Shown here in pieces: positions 37,204-45,627 of a stretch of DNA of 64,000 bases (its first letter is position 1; each line of letters starts with the position of its first letter). The position numbers and the translations under genes were made by a program. The notes under the pieces were generated by a model. It made no database searches. It was not told where the DNA came from and worked only from the letters and a program-made list of their open reading frames with translations. Origin of the DNA: Marinilabilia salmonicolor (lineage in GTDB: Bacteria; Bacteroidota; Bacteroidia; Bacteroidales; Marinilabiliaceae); contig NZ_PVTS01000010.1 in assembly GCF_003003035.1 (NCBI RefSeq), positions 62,001 through 126,000 on the forward strand. Reading direction: 5' to 3'.

Positions 37204-37758
37204 ATGAAGAACGAAAAAGGGGATTTCACCAATGCAAATATGCTTCGTAAGAAGGCAGAAAAGCAACTCAAAGAAAGTCAGGGGAGAGAATCTGGAACCC
37301 CGTTGACAAATGATGTAAACAAACTTTTACATGAGCTACAAGTTCATCAAATTGAATTGGAGATGCAAAATGAAGAGTTGCATCAGGCTTATGAAACAGC
37401 AGAGAAAGCCTTAAAAAAATACACCATGTTGTATGATTTGTCACCATTGGGCTACTTTTCCCTTGACCCTGACGGAGCCATTTGCGAGGTTAATTTCACC
37501 GGAGCCGATCTGCTCCGGGAACGCCGTTTCAGCCTTATCAACAGCAACTTTAAACTCTTTATTGCCGAAGAATCTAAAACGGCATTTAATGATTTCTTTA
37601 GCAAGATATATACCAGCAATGCCAAAGAGTCGTGCGAGATCATGCTTGGATATGATGACAAAAATCTATGCCGGGTATATGTAGAAGGCGTAGTTACAGA
37701 GGATGAACAAAAATGTCTTTTATCTGTGGTGAATATTTCAAAATTTACAAAAGACTGA
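37204..37758 (+). CDS. PAS domain protein with coiled-coil N-terminus
   Basis: A 184-residue protein from ATG 37204, four bases after the CheB-CheR gene. The first 60 residues include LLHELQVHQIELEMQNEELH, the same helical module as in the hybrid kinase at 24069. A PAS domain follows (about 75-180: MLYDLSPLGYFSLDPDGAI). No output domain exists, so it probably works by contact with the neighbouring CheB-CheR protein or the kinase that shares the module. Confidence 0.82.
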   Translation: MKNEKGDFTNANMLRKKAEKQLKESQGRESGTPLTNDVNKLLHELQVHQIELEMQNEELHQAYETAEKALKKYTMLYDLSPLGYFSLDPDGAICEVNFTGADLLRERRFSLINSNFKLFIAEESKTAFNDFFSKIYTSNAKESCEIMLGYDDKNLCRVYVEGVVTEDEQKCLLSVVNISKFTKD

Positions 37759-37791
37759 TACTTCACGGCCATCCCCTGCACCAACTGCTCA

Positions 37792-40029
37792 TTACGAACC
37801 TACTTTATGAAATTCTTCATAGGCCTGCAAAACAGTCAAATGAGAAATTAAATACGCCAAAGAACTTTCAGCTCCCTGGTTACGATTTACGCCATAAACT
37901 TCAAAACCGTCGCAACACCCTTGTGTCTCAAAATCGTACAAACTCAGCCGCAAGTCATTTTCACCCAGAAACCATAAGAAAGATGTGTAAAGCTTATTCA
38001 GAAACTCTTTATCTTTGGTTACATGAAAAGCCTGATGGTACATTAAGACCATTGCCATGGCATCTACCGGTTGTTGTGCAAACACAGAGCGTTCTCCATC
38101 TTTTTTGTACCATTTCTCATTTCCAATAACAGAAAGGTAGTTCTCCTTAAGTGTGTGCGCTGTTAGAAATTGCATAGATTTCATGGCCACTTCCAATACT
38201 TTATCTTCATTCAGAATTTCTGCCGAATGCAGCAGAGCCAAAGGTAACATTCCGTTGTCGTAGGCAAGCAGTGATTCAAACCACTGCCAGTCCGGCGACT
38301 GATTAGCATCGAATTGTTGAATCAGCTTATGAGCCATGTTCCGAAGTCGTTCTGTCATGGAGTCATCTCCCGGACTGGTTCTCAGGTAATAACAAATTCC
38401 TATCATCGTATTGGCAATACTCCTGATAGATTTTAATTTTTCAAAATTTGGAGCAGCATTAAAAAACATCAGGCGACCAGTCTGATAATAAGCATCGTTG
38501 GGAGCATTGCCTAATAAATAACCAAGAGCCCAGATAGTGCGGCCAAAAGAATCTTCTGATCCTATCTCATCAAGATAATTTCTGCTAAAACTCAAGAAGT
38601 TCCTGAATGTCCCATCCTTATTTTGCATATAATGGATATAACTCAGATAAACGGGAGATAATTCAAGGGATCGTAAATCCTTAATCTGCCTGTAGGCCAT
38701 CAAAACCATCAGCAAAGCCCTGGCATTGTCATCCAGACAATAGCCTTCTTTCAGGTTGGGAATTCCAAACTTTGCATGCTGAATAATACCGGTATCATCC
38801 GTAAGCCTGTTTATATGTGTTAAAGAAAAAGGAGGCAGAATCAGCAAATCCATTATGGTATCCTTTTTCTCCATTTCCAGGGTTCCTTGCATTACAGCTT
38901 CTTTTGCAACTGCAATGTATTTTTCACCGGTTTTGGGCCATGTAATATTTCTGCCATACTCACCGGCTTTCTCTTTTAGTTTTTTTAATTCCACAGGATT
39001 ATCCAGAAGCTCTGTCAATAAAGAGCTAAGCTCTTCCGAATTCCCAAAACTGAAGAGCTTACCCCTTCCGTTGGCCAACAGTTCGGCCGCATGCCAGTAA
39101 GGTGTGGATATCACCGCCGCCCCAACTCCTACTGCATAGGCAAGTGTCCCACTGGTGATTTGAGCCTCATGCAGATACGGAGTAATATATATATCAGTAG
39201 CCGACAAATATTTAAACAAGTCATTCACATCTAAAAACTCATTTAAAAAAAATACATTTTTTTCCAGCCCAAGCGTTTTAACCAGGCGCATTAAGTAGAT
39301 GCGATATTCTTCACCCGAATGCCTCAATACATTGGGATGCGTTTTCCCCAAAATCATATAGAAGACCTCTGGATATTTTTCAATAACCCCGGGCAATGCT
39401 TTGATTACAGTCTCAATGCCTTTGTTGCGGCCAATAAAACCAAAGGTTGTAAGCACATGCTTATGCTCAAGCTTAAACTCTTGCTTTGATTTTTCAGCAC
39501 TGAACTTAATGTCGGGCACACCATGGTCAATAAGAACAATTCGCTCTTCTGGCACATCATAAATATGAACCAAAAAGTCAATGGCCTTATGGCTCATCAC
39601 TACAATTTTACCGGCCATTTTACAAATTTCCTGCAAAACGGCCTTTTCATTGTACGAGGGAGATTTCAGTATGGTGTGCAACGTAACAATCAGAGGTATT
39701 TCCAACCGATGCAGTAAAGGAAGAATGTAAACCCCGCTTTGACCTCCAAAAATGCCAAATTCATGTTCAAGAATACAAACTTCAGCACCACTATGATTGA
39801 TGAATTTCACCGCCTGAATATAATCTTCCTGATGCTCCTGTCTGATGGTCAATTTCACCTCTTGCGGATAGTCATAAACATTGGAAAAATCATTTAACGC
39901 CACAACAAATCCGGTGTTGACATTCTCTTGACGGTTATTGTCTGAAATCACCGAATTAAATAGATCATGAGTAAACGTTCCGATACCACATTCACGTGGT
40001 GGATATGTTCCAATAAAAGCAATCTTCAT
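37792..40029 (-). CDS. Fusion of GT4 glycosyltransferase and (alpha/alpha)6-barrel domain
   Basis: A 745-residue two-domain protein. Residues 1-385 are a GT-B glycosyltransferase of family 4 (MKIAFIGTYPPRECGIGTFT, FGFIGRNKGIETVIKAL, TPYLHEAQITSGTLAYAVG). Residues about 395-745 form a helical (alpha/alpha)6-type domain (GYCLDDNARALLMVLMAYRQ, GSEDSFGRTIWALGYLLGN, ending ESSLAYLISHLTVLQAY). The layout joins in one protein the two activities encoded separately at 19378 and 20563. It follows the radical SAM gene by 37 bp in one operon. The product of the pathway is unknown. Confidence 0.85.
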   Translation of the reverse strand: MKIAFIGTYPPRECGIGTFTHDLFNSVISDNNRQENVNTGFVVALNDFSNVYDYPQEVKLTIRQEHQEDYIQAVKFINHSGAEVCILEHEFGIFGGQSGVYILPLLHRLEIPLIVTLHTILKSPSYNEKAVLQEICKMAGKIVVMSHKAIDFLVHIYDVPEERIVLIDHGVPDIKFSAEKSKQEFKLEHKHVLTTFGFIGRNKGIETVIKALPGVIEKYPEVFYMILGKTHPNVLRHSGEEYRIYLMRLVKTLGLEKNVFFLNEFLDVNDLFKYLSATDIYITPYLHEAQITSGTLAYAVGVGAAVISTPYWHAAELLANGRGKLFSFGNSEELSSLLTELLDNPVELKKLKEKAGEYGRNITWPKTGEKYIAVAKEAVMQGTLEMEKKDTIMDLLILPPFSLTHINRLTDDTGIIQHAKFGIPNLKEGYCLDDNARALLMVLMAYRQIKDLRSLELSPVYLSYIHYMQNKDGTFRNFLSFSRNYLDEIGSEDSFGRTIWALGYLLGNAPNDAYYQTGRLMFFNAAPNFEKLKSIRSIANTMIGICYYLRTSPGDDSMTERLRNMAHKLIQQFDANQSPDWQWFESLLAYDNGMLPLALLHSAEILNEDKVLEVAMKSMQFLTAHTLKENYLSVIGNEKWYKKDGERSVFAQQPVDAMAMVLMYHQAFHVTKDKEFLNKLYTSFLWFLGENDLRLSLYDFETQGCCDGFEVYGVNRNQGAESSLAYLISHLTVLQAYEEFHKVGS

Positions 40030-40066
40030 TTGTTATAAATTTAGGTAGTGAATTTCTGGACACATT

Positions 40067-41554
40067 TCATTGTTTCTCCCGAAGTCCGTAAACAGTCCTG
40101 AAATGGTAGCCATAAACTGCAAAAGTGATGGCATCAGCAAACAGTCCGGGTTTCTTAAACAAAGTCCAGAACAGTAATTTCCAATACTCTGTTCTTCCTT
40201 TATTTAAAACCCCAATAATGTACATTGACTTCAGGAAAGCACTAATCAGTGAAAAGTTTATCCCCTTCGCCTTTTTAAAGTTTCGGTTATAATTTACGAA
40301 CAGTTGACGCACTCTCCGGTAATATGGTTTGGGAGCATATATATTCCTGATTATCTGCCTATAGCCACTTATCAATTCGCCATAATCCATTTTAGGAATA
40401 AAATTCATTGATAAGTCCGTATTGTTGCCCGAAGCTTCGGTGGTCAACCTATTTTCGGTCTCCAACCGCTTATATAACTTTGTATTTTTGGGTGCATTCA
40501 GTAGTCCAACCATTGCCGAAACTATGCCACTTTTCTGAATAAACTCGGTCTGCCGTTGAAAAACACCGGGAGTATCACTATCAAAACCAACAATAAAGCC
40601 TCCGGATACCTGAATTCCGGTATTCTGAATGTTTTTTACGCTTTGAAGCAAATTCCGATTTTTATTCTGAACTTTATGGCAGGAATGAAGCGATATTTCA
40701 TCCGGAGTCTCTATTCCAATAAAAGTAGATGTTAAGCCCGTTTCAACCATCAGGGACATCAACTCCCTGTCATCCGACAAATCAATAGAACTCTGAATAT
40801 TAAATACAAAAGGATACTTATGAGCCTGCATCCAATTCTTCATGGACGGAAGTAAATTGAATTTCACTTCATTTTTGTTGCCAATAAAATTATCATCCAC
40901 AATAGAAACCGATCCACGCCAATTAAGATGGTACAGCTCATCGAGTTCTCTAAGAATCTGTCCGGCTCCTTTCATTCTTACTTTATGCCCCAAAAGGGAA
41001 GTTATTTCACAAAAATCGCACGAAAAAGGACATCCTCGTGAAAACTGAATGTTCATAAAAACATACTTTTTCATCTGTAAAAGTGAAAAATCCGGAATGG
41101 GTGAAAGAGAAAGATCTGCAAATTGATCAGTTTTATAGATCCTGGCAGGATTCCCTTTTGACAAATCATCGAGAAATAGTGGTAATGTAATTTCTGCCTC
41201 ATTTAATACAAAATGATCTATTTGAGGATAGTTGTTGTACTCCTGGGTAAAAAGCGGGCCACCTGCAACCATTTTAGTCCCTTGGTTCTGACATTTCAGT
41301 ATTATGTCATCCACCGATTTCTTCTGAATATACATTGCACTGATAAAAACATAATCTGCCCATTGAATATCAGCAGTTTTAAGTTCCGAAACATTCATAT
41401 CTACCAGTTTCTTTTGCCACCCTGCCGGGAGCATTGCCGATACAGTAATTAATCCAAGAGGGGGAACAGCAGCTTTTTTCGAAATAAACTTAAGGGCATG
41501 TTTGAAGCTCCAAAAAGAATCAGGATATAACGGATATACAAATAGTATTTTCAT
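40067..41554 (-). CDS. B12-binding radical SAM protein with DUF4070-like C-terminus
   Basis: A 495-residue enzyme with a cobalamin-binding-like N-terminal domain (residues 1-150), the radical SAM cluster motif CPFSCDFC (the usual CxxxCxxC), the YDGGxxxG-type glycine region and a C-terminal DUF4070-type domain (AMVGLLNAPKNTKLYKRLE). Such enzymes methylate or modify unactivated carbons; related ones act in hopanoid and lipid modification. It is the first gene of an operon with the GT4 fusion downstream. Promoter site 5 lies about 370 bp upstream. Confidence 0.87.
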   Translation of the reverse strand: MKILFVYPLYPDSFWSFKHALKFISKKAAVPPLGLITVSAMLPAGWQKKLVDMNVSELKTADIQWADYVFISAMYIQKKSVDDIILKCQNQGTKMVAGGPLFTQEYNNYPQIDHFVLNEAEITLPLFLDDLSKGNPARIYKTDQFADLSLSPIPDFSLLQMKKYVFMNIQFSRGCPFSCDFCEITSLLGHKVRMKGAGQILRELDELYHLNWRGSVSIVDDNFIGNKNEVKFNLLPSMKNWMQAHKYPFVFNIQSSIDLSDDRELMSLMVETGLTSTFIGIETPDEISLHSCHKVQNKNRNLLQSVKNIQNTGIQVSGGFIVGFDSDTPGVFQRQTEFIQKSGIVSAMVGLLNAPKNTKLYKRLETENRLTTEASGNNTDLSMNFIPKMDYGELISGYRQIIRNIYAPKPYYRRVRQLFVNYNRNFKKAKGINFSLISAFLKSMYIIGVLNKGRTEYWKLLFWTLFKKPGLFADAITFAVYGYHFRTVYGLREKQ

Positions 41555-41926
41555 AAATGACCTAATTTTATCTGTGAATCAACTTCTATTTTTCAATCCT
41601 TTGCTGGAATACCAAAACAATTCCACAATTTTACAAACCGACACGGTTTCAATGTTCCCTTTCAACAGCAATAATTTGAAAGATTATAAAACCAGAAGGA
41701 ATACTATAGTTGAACAATGAGTACAATTTTAGAATTAATATTTGCCTACACCTCATCGCGAAACTACTACATGAAGAAGGGAAAAAACCAGTTGCATAAA
41801 ACACGTAACCTCTCTCTATCTCCCCGTTACAATAAACTCCTTACATTAGCCAGAGTTAACATTCAGGGTTTTATTAACATACTGTTGTAAAAAAGAACCT
41901 GTAAAATTGCTGCAATAATATCTTTA
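41555..41926. other. Long leader between promoter site 5 and the radical SAM gene
   Basis: No reading frame longer than about 15 codons with a good start is visible on the minus strand here. If site 5 drives the radical SAM operon, the 5' leader is about 370 nt. A small RNA is possible. On the minus strand TAATGTAAGGAG (about 41838-41849) contains a single half-site only. Confidence 0.5.
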
Positions 41927-41993
41927 TAAATTACGGGAAACAGAGGAAAATTACTATTACATTATTACTGTAAAATATTACATTATTCACACA
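41927..41993 (-). promoter_or_regulatory. Conserved activator/promoter module, site 5
   Basis: Minus strand: TGTGTGAATAATGTAA (41993-41978), 12 bp, ATAATGTAA (41965-41957), 22 bp, GTAATTTA (41934-41927; TAATTTAT is the alternative register). Both half-sites are perfect. It overlaps the last codons of the AraC/HMA gene, pointing away from it toward the radical SAM operon. Confidence 0.75.
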
Positions 41994-42547
41994 TCTTCCA
42001 GAGTGTCCCGACTTCTGCTTTTGAGCTTTTTATAGTCGGAGGGCGATAATCCGGTAATTTTTTTAAATTGATTGGATAAGTGTGCAACACTACTGTAGTG
42101 CATTTTAAAAGAAATTTCCGAGAGATTCAGCTCATCATAAATAATCAATTCCTTTACTCTTTCAATCCTGTGTTTCAGATAGAATTTTTCAATGGTAGTA
42201 TGTTTTACCTCAGAAAACAAATTTGCAAGATAAGTGTAATCGTAGTTAATTTTATGTCGTAAATAATCGGAAAGATTTACTTTTAATTGTTCATCTCGAT
42301 TATGAACCAAATCCATAATGGCAATCACAATTTTTTCAACAAGAATATTCTTCCTGCTGCTCATCAATTCAAGCCCTGATTTTTTTAAAGAGCTGTCTAA
42401 TTTTCTTAATGTATTCTCAGAGACATCTCCTTTTATATCCGCTTCACCAATCTTTACATCATAATAATCCAAACCGATTTTCTCCAGTTCACTCTTAACC
42501 ACCATCTGGCAGCGAATACATACCATATTTTTAATATATAATTTCAT
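41987..42547 (-). CDS. AraC family regulator with HMA-like N-terminal domain
   Basis: A 186-residue regulator. The N-terminal ~70 residues resemble a heavy-metal-associated fold, with NMVCIRCQMVV carrying a CxxC pair (Cys10, Cys13) and VKSELEKIGL. Residues about 78-180 are an AraC-type double helix-turn-helix (YTYLANLFSEV, IERVKELIIYDELNLSEISF, and HLSNQFKKITGLSPSDYKKL). AraC proteins bind two direct-repeat half-sites about 21 bp apart, exactly the layout of the sites in this window. Its gene has its own ordinary promoter and no copy of the site. It is the obvious candidate for that regulon, but no binding data exist. Confidence 0.86.
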   Translation of the reverse strand: MKLYIKNMVCIRCQMVVKSELEKIGLDYYDVKIGEADIKGDVSENTLRKLDSSLKKSGLELMSSRKNILVEKIVIAIMDLVHNRDEQLKVNLSDYLRHKINYDYTYLANLFSEVKHTTIEKFYLKHRIERVKELIIYDELNLSEISFKMHYSSVAHLSNQFKKITGLSPSDYKKLKSRSRDTLEDV

Positions 42548-42962
42548 TGACTACAGAAAAATCCACTCATAAGAAAGCCTCACGAATATTTATTAAATAT
42601 ACGGTTTTGCACCACCAAAAACAATTTGAGTTCAACTCCATTTCCCGGTTATACAATCCCATAGCAGCTTTTAGGCCCCACAATTTTTCCATGAATTAAA
42701 TACTTCATTATTGATACGACAATCATTAATTCAAAAAATATCAAAAACAATCACCCCTTTTATTGTTTTTTTATAAAACTTCGTTTGTTTTTACTATTTT
42801 TATCCTCAACAGAAACAACCCTAATCCTATTTTTTTAAACATCACAGGCTAAACTATAATTTTCAAGCACTTAAAAATCCAAAAGCCCTAATTTCATAGT
42901 CAAGTTTGTATGTTTAGAGATGGCAAAAACGTTACAATAAACTATAGTCAAAAAAAACAGAC
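42548..42962. other. Intergenic region between the AraC gene and the GH20 gene
   Basis: This 415-bp divergent region holds the AraC gene promoter near 42600 and an AT-rich stretch (42700-42900). No repeat, no reading frame with good context and no half-site is visible upstream of the GH20 gene. Confidence 0.5.
42594..42624 (-). promoter_or_regulatory. Bacteroidota-type promoter of the AraC/HMA gene
   Basis: Minus strand: TTG (42624-42622), 20 bp, TATATTTA (42601-42594), about 45 bp before the ATG. This matches the Bacteroidota sigma-ABfr consensus TTG-N19-21-TAnnTTTG with A for the last G. No activator half-sites flank it. Confidence 0.5.
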
Positions 42963-45290
42963 ATGATCAAAAAGAGCATTTTAAAGACACTGGCATTAGG
43001 CTTTCTGAGCATTTTCTCAGGAGTATCCAATGCACAAAACACTGCTGATTACCAAGTGGTACCAATACCAATGGAGATCACTCAAAATCAAGAATCTCCG
43101 TTTGAATTAAGCCGGGAAACAAAAATCGTTACCGGCGACGATTCTCAGATAATGCGTCGCAATGCCGGTTTTTTGCAACAATACATTAAACAACAAACAG
43201 GGATAGAAACCATTATCGCGACCAAGGGAGAAGGTAGCCGCATTGTTCTCCAAACAGGACTGAAATCGGACAGCCCCGAAGCCTATGAAATCAATGTCTC
43301 CAGTGACGTCATTACCGTCACCGGAGCCTCTGAAGCAGGGGTGTTCTACGGAATTCAGACACTTAGAAAGTCCATTCCTGTAAAAAAGACTGCCACCATA
43401 ACCTTTCCATCGGTAAAAATAAAGGATGCCCCCCGTTTTTCCTACAGAGGAATGATGCTGGATGTGGCCAGGCATATGTTTTCAGTAGAAGAAATCAAAA
43501 CTTTCATTGATATGCTGTCGCTCCATAACATCAATAAATTTCACTGGCACCTGACTGAAGATCAGGGATGGCGGATAGAAATCAAAAAATATCCGCGACT
43601 GACCGAAATCGGTTCTATGCGAAAAGAAACAGTAATTGGTCGCAACAGCGGTCGCTACGACGGAGAAACCTATGGAGGCTATTACACTCAGGAAGAGATA
43701 AAAGAAATCGTAAAATATGCGTCAGATCAACACATTACCATCATTCCTGAAATTGATATGCCCGGACATATGCTGGCCGCATTGTCTGCTTATCCTGAAT
43801 TGGGTTGTACGGGAGGTCCTTATGAAGTATGGACACAATGGGGCGTATCGGAGGATGTATTGTGCGTGGGAAAAGATCAAACACTGAAATTCGTGGAAGA
43901 TGTCCTCAATGAGGTGATGGATCTCTTTCCATCCGAAATGATCCATATCGGAGGCGATGAGTGCCCCAAAAGCCGATGGAAAGAATGTCCCTCCTGTCAG
44001 GCAAAAATAAAAGAGTTGGGCCTTGAAGCTGATGACCACCACTCGGCAGAGGAACGCTTGCAGAGCCATTTCATCAGTCAGGTGGAAAAGATCATCAACG
44101 ATCGCGGACGCAAACTAATCGGATGGGATGAAATCCTGGAAGGCGGACTGGCACCCAATGCAACCGTCATGTCGTGGCGGGGAATGTCCGGCGGTATTGA
44201 GGCTGCAAAGCAGGGACACGATGTTGTTATGACCCCCAACTCTCATGTCTATTTTGACCATTACCAGTCAACCGATGTATCACGTGATCCACTGGCCATT
44301 GGCGGCTATTCTCCCGTGGAAAGGGTTTACAGTCTGGAGCCGGTACCTTCGGTTCTCTCAAAAAAGCAACGTAAACACATTCTGGGGGCACAGGCCAATT
44401 TATGGACAGAATACATCCCTGTTTTTGAACACGCCCAATTCATGGTTCTTCCCAGGATGGCGGCTCTTAGTGAAGTGCAATGGATGGAGCCCGAAAACAA
44501 AAACTATGAAGATTTTCTGCAGCGATTACTGAAGCTGATTGAAATCTATAAAATCAATGATTACAATTATGCCAGACACATTTTTGATTTGAATGCTGAA
44601 TTTGTTCCCAATGCCAAAGACAATACAATCGATGTTTACCTCTCATCGCTGACCAATGGAGATATTTTTTACACCCTTAACGGAACTGCTCCGGTAAAAC
44701 ATTCTCCCAAATACAAAGGGGTGATAAAGGTGAACAAAGATGCTGATGTCATGGCCAAAACCTATTTCAACGAAGAGTCCAGTAGAGTTTTCAGTGAATC
44801 GATCTCCTTCAACCTGGCAACAACAAAGCCCATCAAATCACTCCAGCCGGTTGACAAACAATATGGATATGATGGCATCTCAACTCTGGTGGACGGTCTC
44901 AAAGGAAACAATAACTACCGTACAGGAAGGTGGATTGCATTTCGTGGCAACGACCTGAAAGCTGTCATTGAACTGGGAAGTGAGCCGGTAACAATCCGGG
45001 AAGCTGCCCTTACCACCAATGTTGTCAAAGGCGACTGGATATTTGATGTGCGTCAGTTTGAAGTGCTGGTATCGGATGACGGCAAAAATTTTCGCACGGT
45101 AGCTTCGCGTGATTTTGATCCGTTACAAAGAAGTGACAGTGATGGAATTAAAAACCACGTACTCCGATTTGATCCTGTCGAGGCACGCTATGTGAAAATC
45201 ATCGGAGAATCAGAAAAATCAATGCCGGAATGGCACGGCGGTGCAGGTCTGCCAGGTTATCTTTTTGTCGATGAAATTGTGATAAAATAG
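42963..45290 (+). CDS. GH20 beta-N-acetylhexosaminidase
   Basis: A 775-residue secreted or periplasmic hexosaminidase that removes terminal beta-GlcNAc/GalNAc from glycans. Signal peptide (LKTLALGFLSIFSGVSNAQ), GH20b N-terminal domain (about 30-155), GH20 barrel (about 160-500) with FHWHLTEDQGWRIEIKKYP and the catalytic Asp332-Glu333 pair in HIGGDECPKS, then a chitobiase/Fn3-like C-terminal section and an F5/8-type-C-like domain (about 630-770). All key residues are intact. It stands alone, followed by a strong terminator. Confidence 0.94.
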   Translation: MIKKSILKTLALGFLSIFSGVSNAQNTADYQVVPIPMEITQNQESPFELSRETKIVTGDDSQIMRRNAGFLQQYIKQQTGIETIIATKGEGSRIVLQTGLKSDSPEAYEINVSSDVITVTGASEAGVFYGIQTLRKSIPVKKTATITFPSVKIKDAPRFSYRGMMLDVARHMFSVEEIKTFIDMLSLHNINKFHWHLTEDQGWRIEIKKYPRLTEIGSMRKETVIGRNSGRYDGETYGGYYTQEEIKEIVKYASDQHITIIPEIDMPGHMLAALSAYPELGCTGGPYEVWTQWGVSEDVLCVGKDQTLKFVEDVLNEVMDLFPSEMIHIGGDECPKSRWKECPSCQAKIKELGLEADDHHSAEERLQSHFISQVEKIINDRGRKLIGWDEILEGGLAPNATVMSWRGMSGGIEAAKQGHDVVMTPNSHVYFDHYQSTDVSRDPLAIGGYSPVERVYSLEPVPSVLSKKQRKHILGAQANLWTEYIPVFEHAQFMVLPRMAALSEVQWMEPENKNYEDFLQRLLKLIEIYKINDYNYARHIFDLNAEFVPNAKDNTIDVYLSSLTNGDIFYTLNGTAPVKHSPKYKGVIKVNKDADVMAKTYFNEESSRVFSESISFNLATTKPIKSLQPVDKQYGYDGISTLVDGLKGNNNYRTGRWIAFRGNDLKAVIELGSEPVTIREAALTTNVVKGDWIFDVRQFEVLVSDDGKNFRTVASRDFDPLQRSDSDGIKNHVLRFDPVEARYVKIIGESEKSMPEWHGGAGLPGYLFVDEIVIK

Positions 45291-45296
45291 ATTCAG

Positions 45297-45337
45297 AAAA
45301 GTGCAAAGGTCCCGCCCCACGGGGCCTTTGCACTTTT
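45297..45337 (+). terminator. Strong Rho-independent terminator after the GH20 gene
   Basis: AAAAGTGCAAAGG pairs perfectly with CCTTTGCACTTTT around a short GC-rich inner stem (TCCCG/CCCCACGGGG), giving a hairpin usable from both strands. It starts 6 bp after the stop codon. Confidence 0.9.
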
Positions 45338-45627
45338 AATGCAACTCTTTATTGCCCATCCTTCCGAATTCTCCCCCTTCCATTTTTCCTTAATTAAATT
45401 GCTGAAGAACCTCAATACCTCTATCCAAATGGGACAGACAGCTTCTTTAATGTCAATATAGTCCCTGACAGAATTTTTGCCCATTTCAAAAACATTTGAA
45501 CAGGAACAACAGCTTTACTGTTATTGATTTGACCTGATTGACATTCACTTTTAGTTGTGAGCGTCCGGTTAAAATGTTTGACAGAACTGAAAATAACAAT
45601 ACCAAAACAAACTATATTTTATCAATT

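Noticed and set aside
41838-41860. Extra half-sites in the site 5 leader
   Set aside because: The two TGTAA-type matches are 14 bp apart, not 21, with no -7 at the right place.
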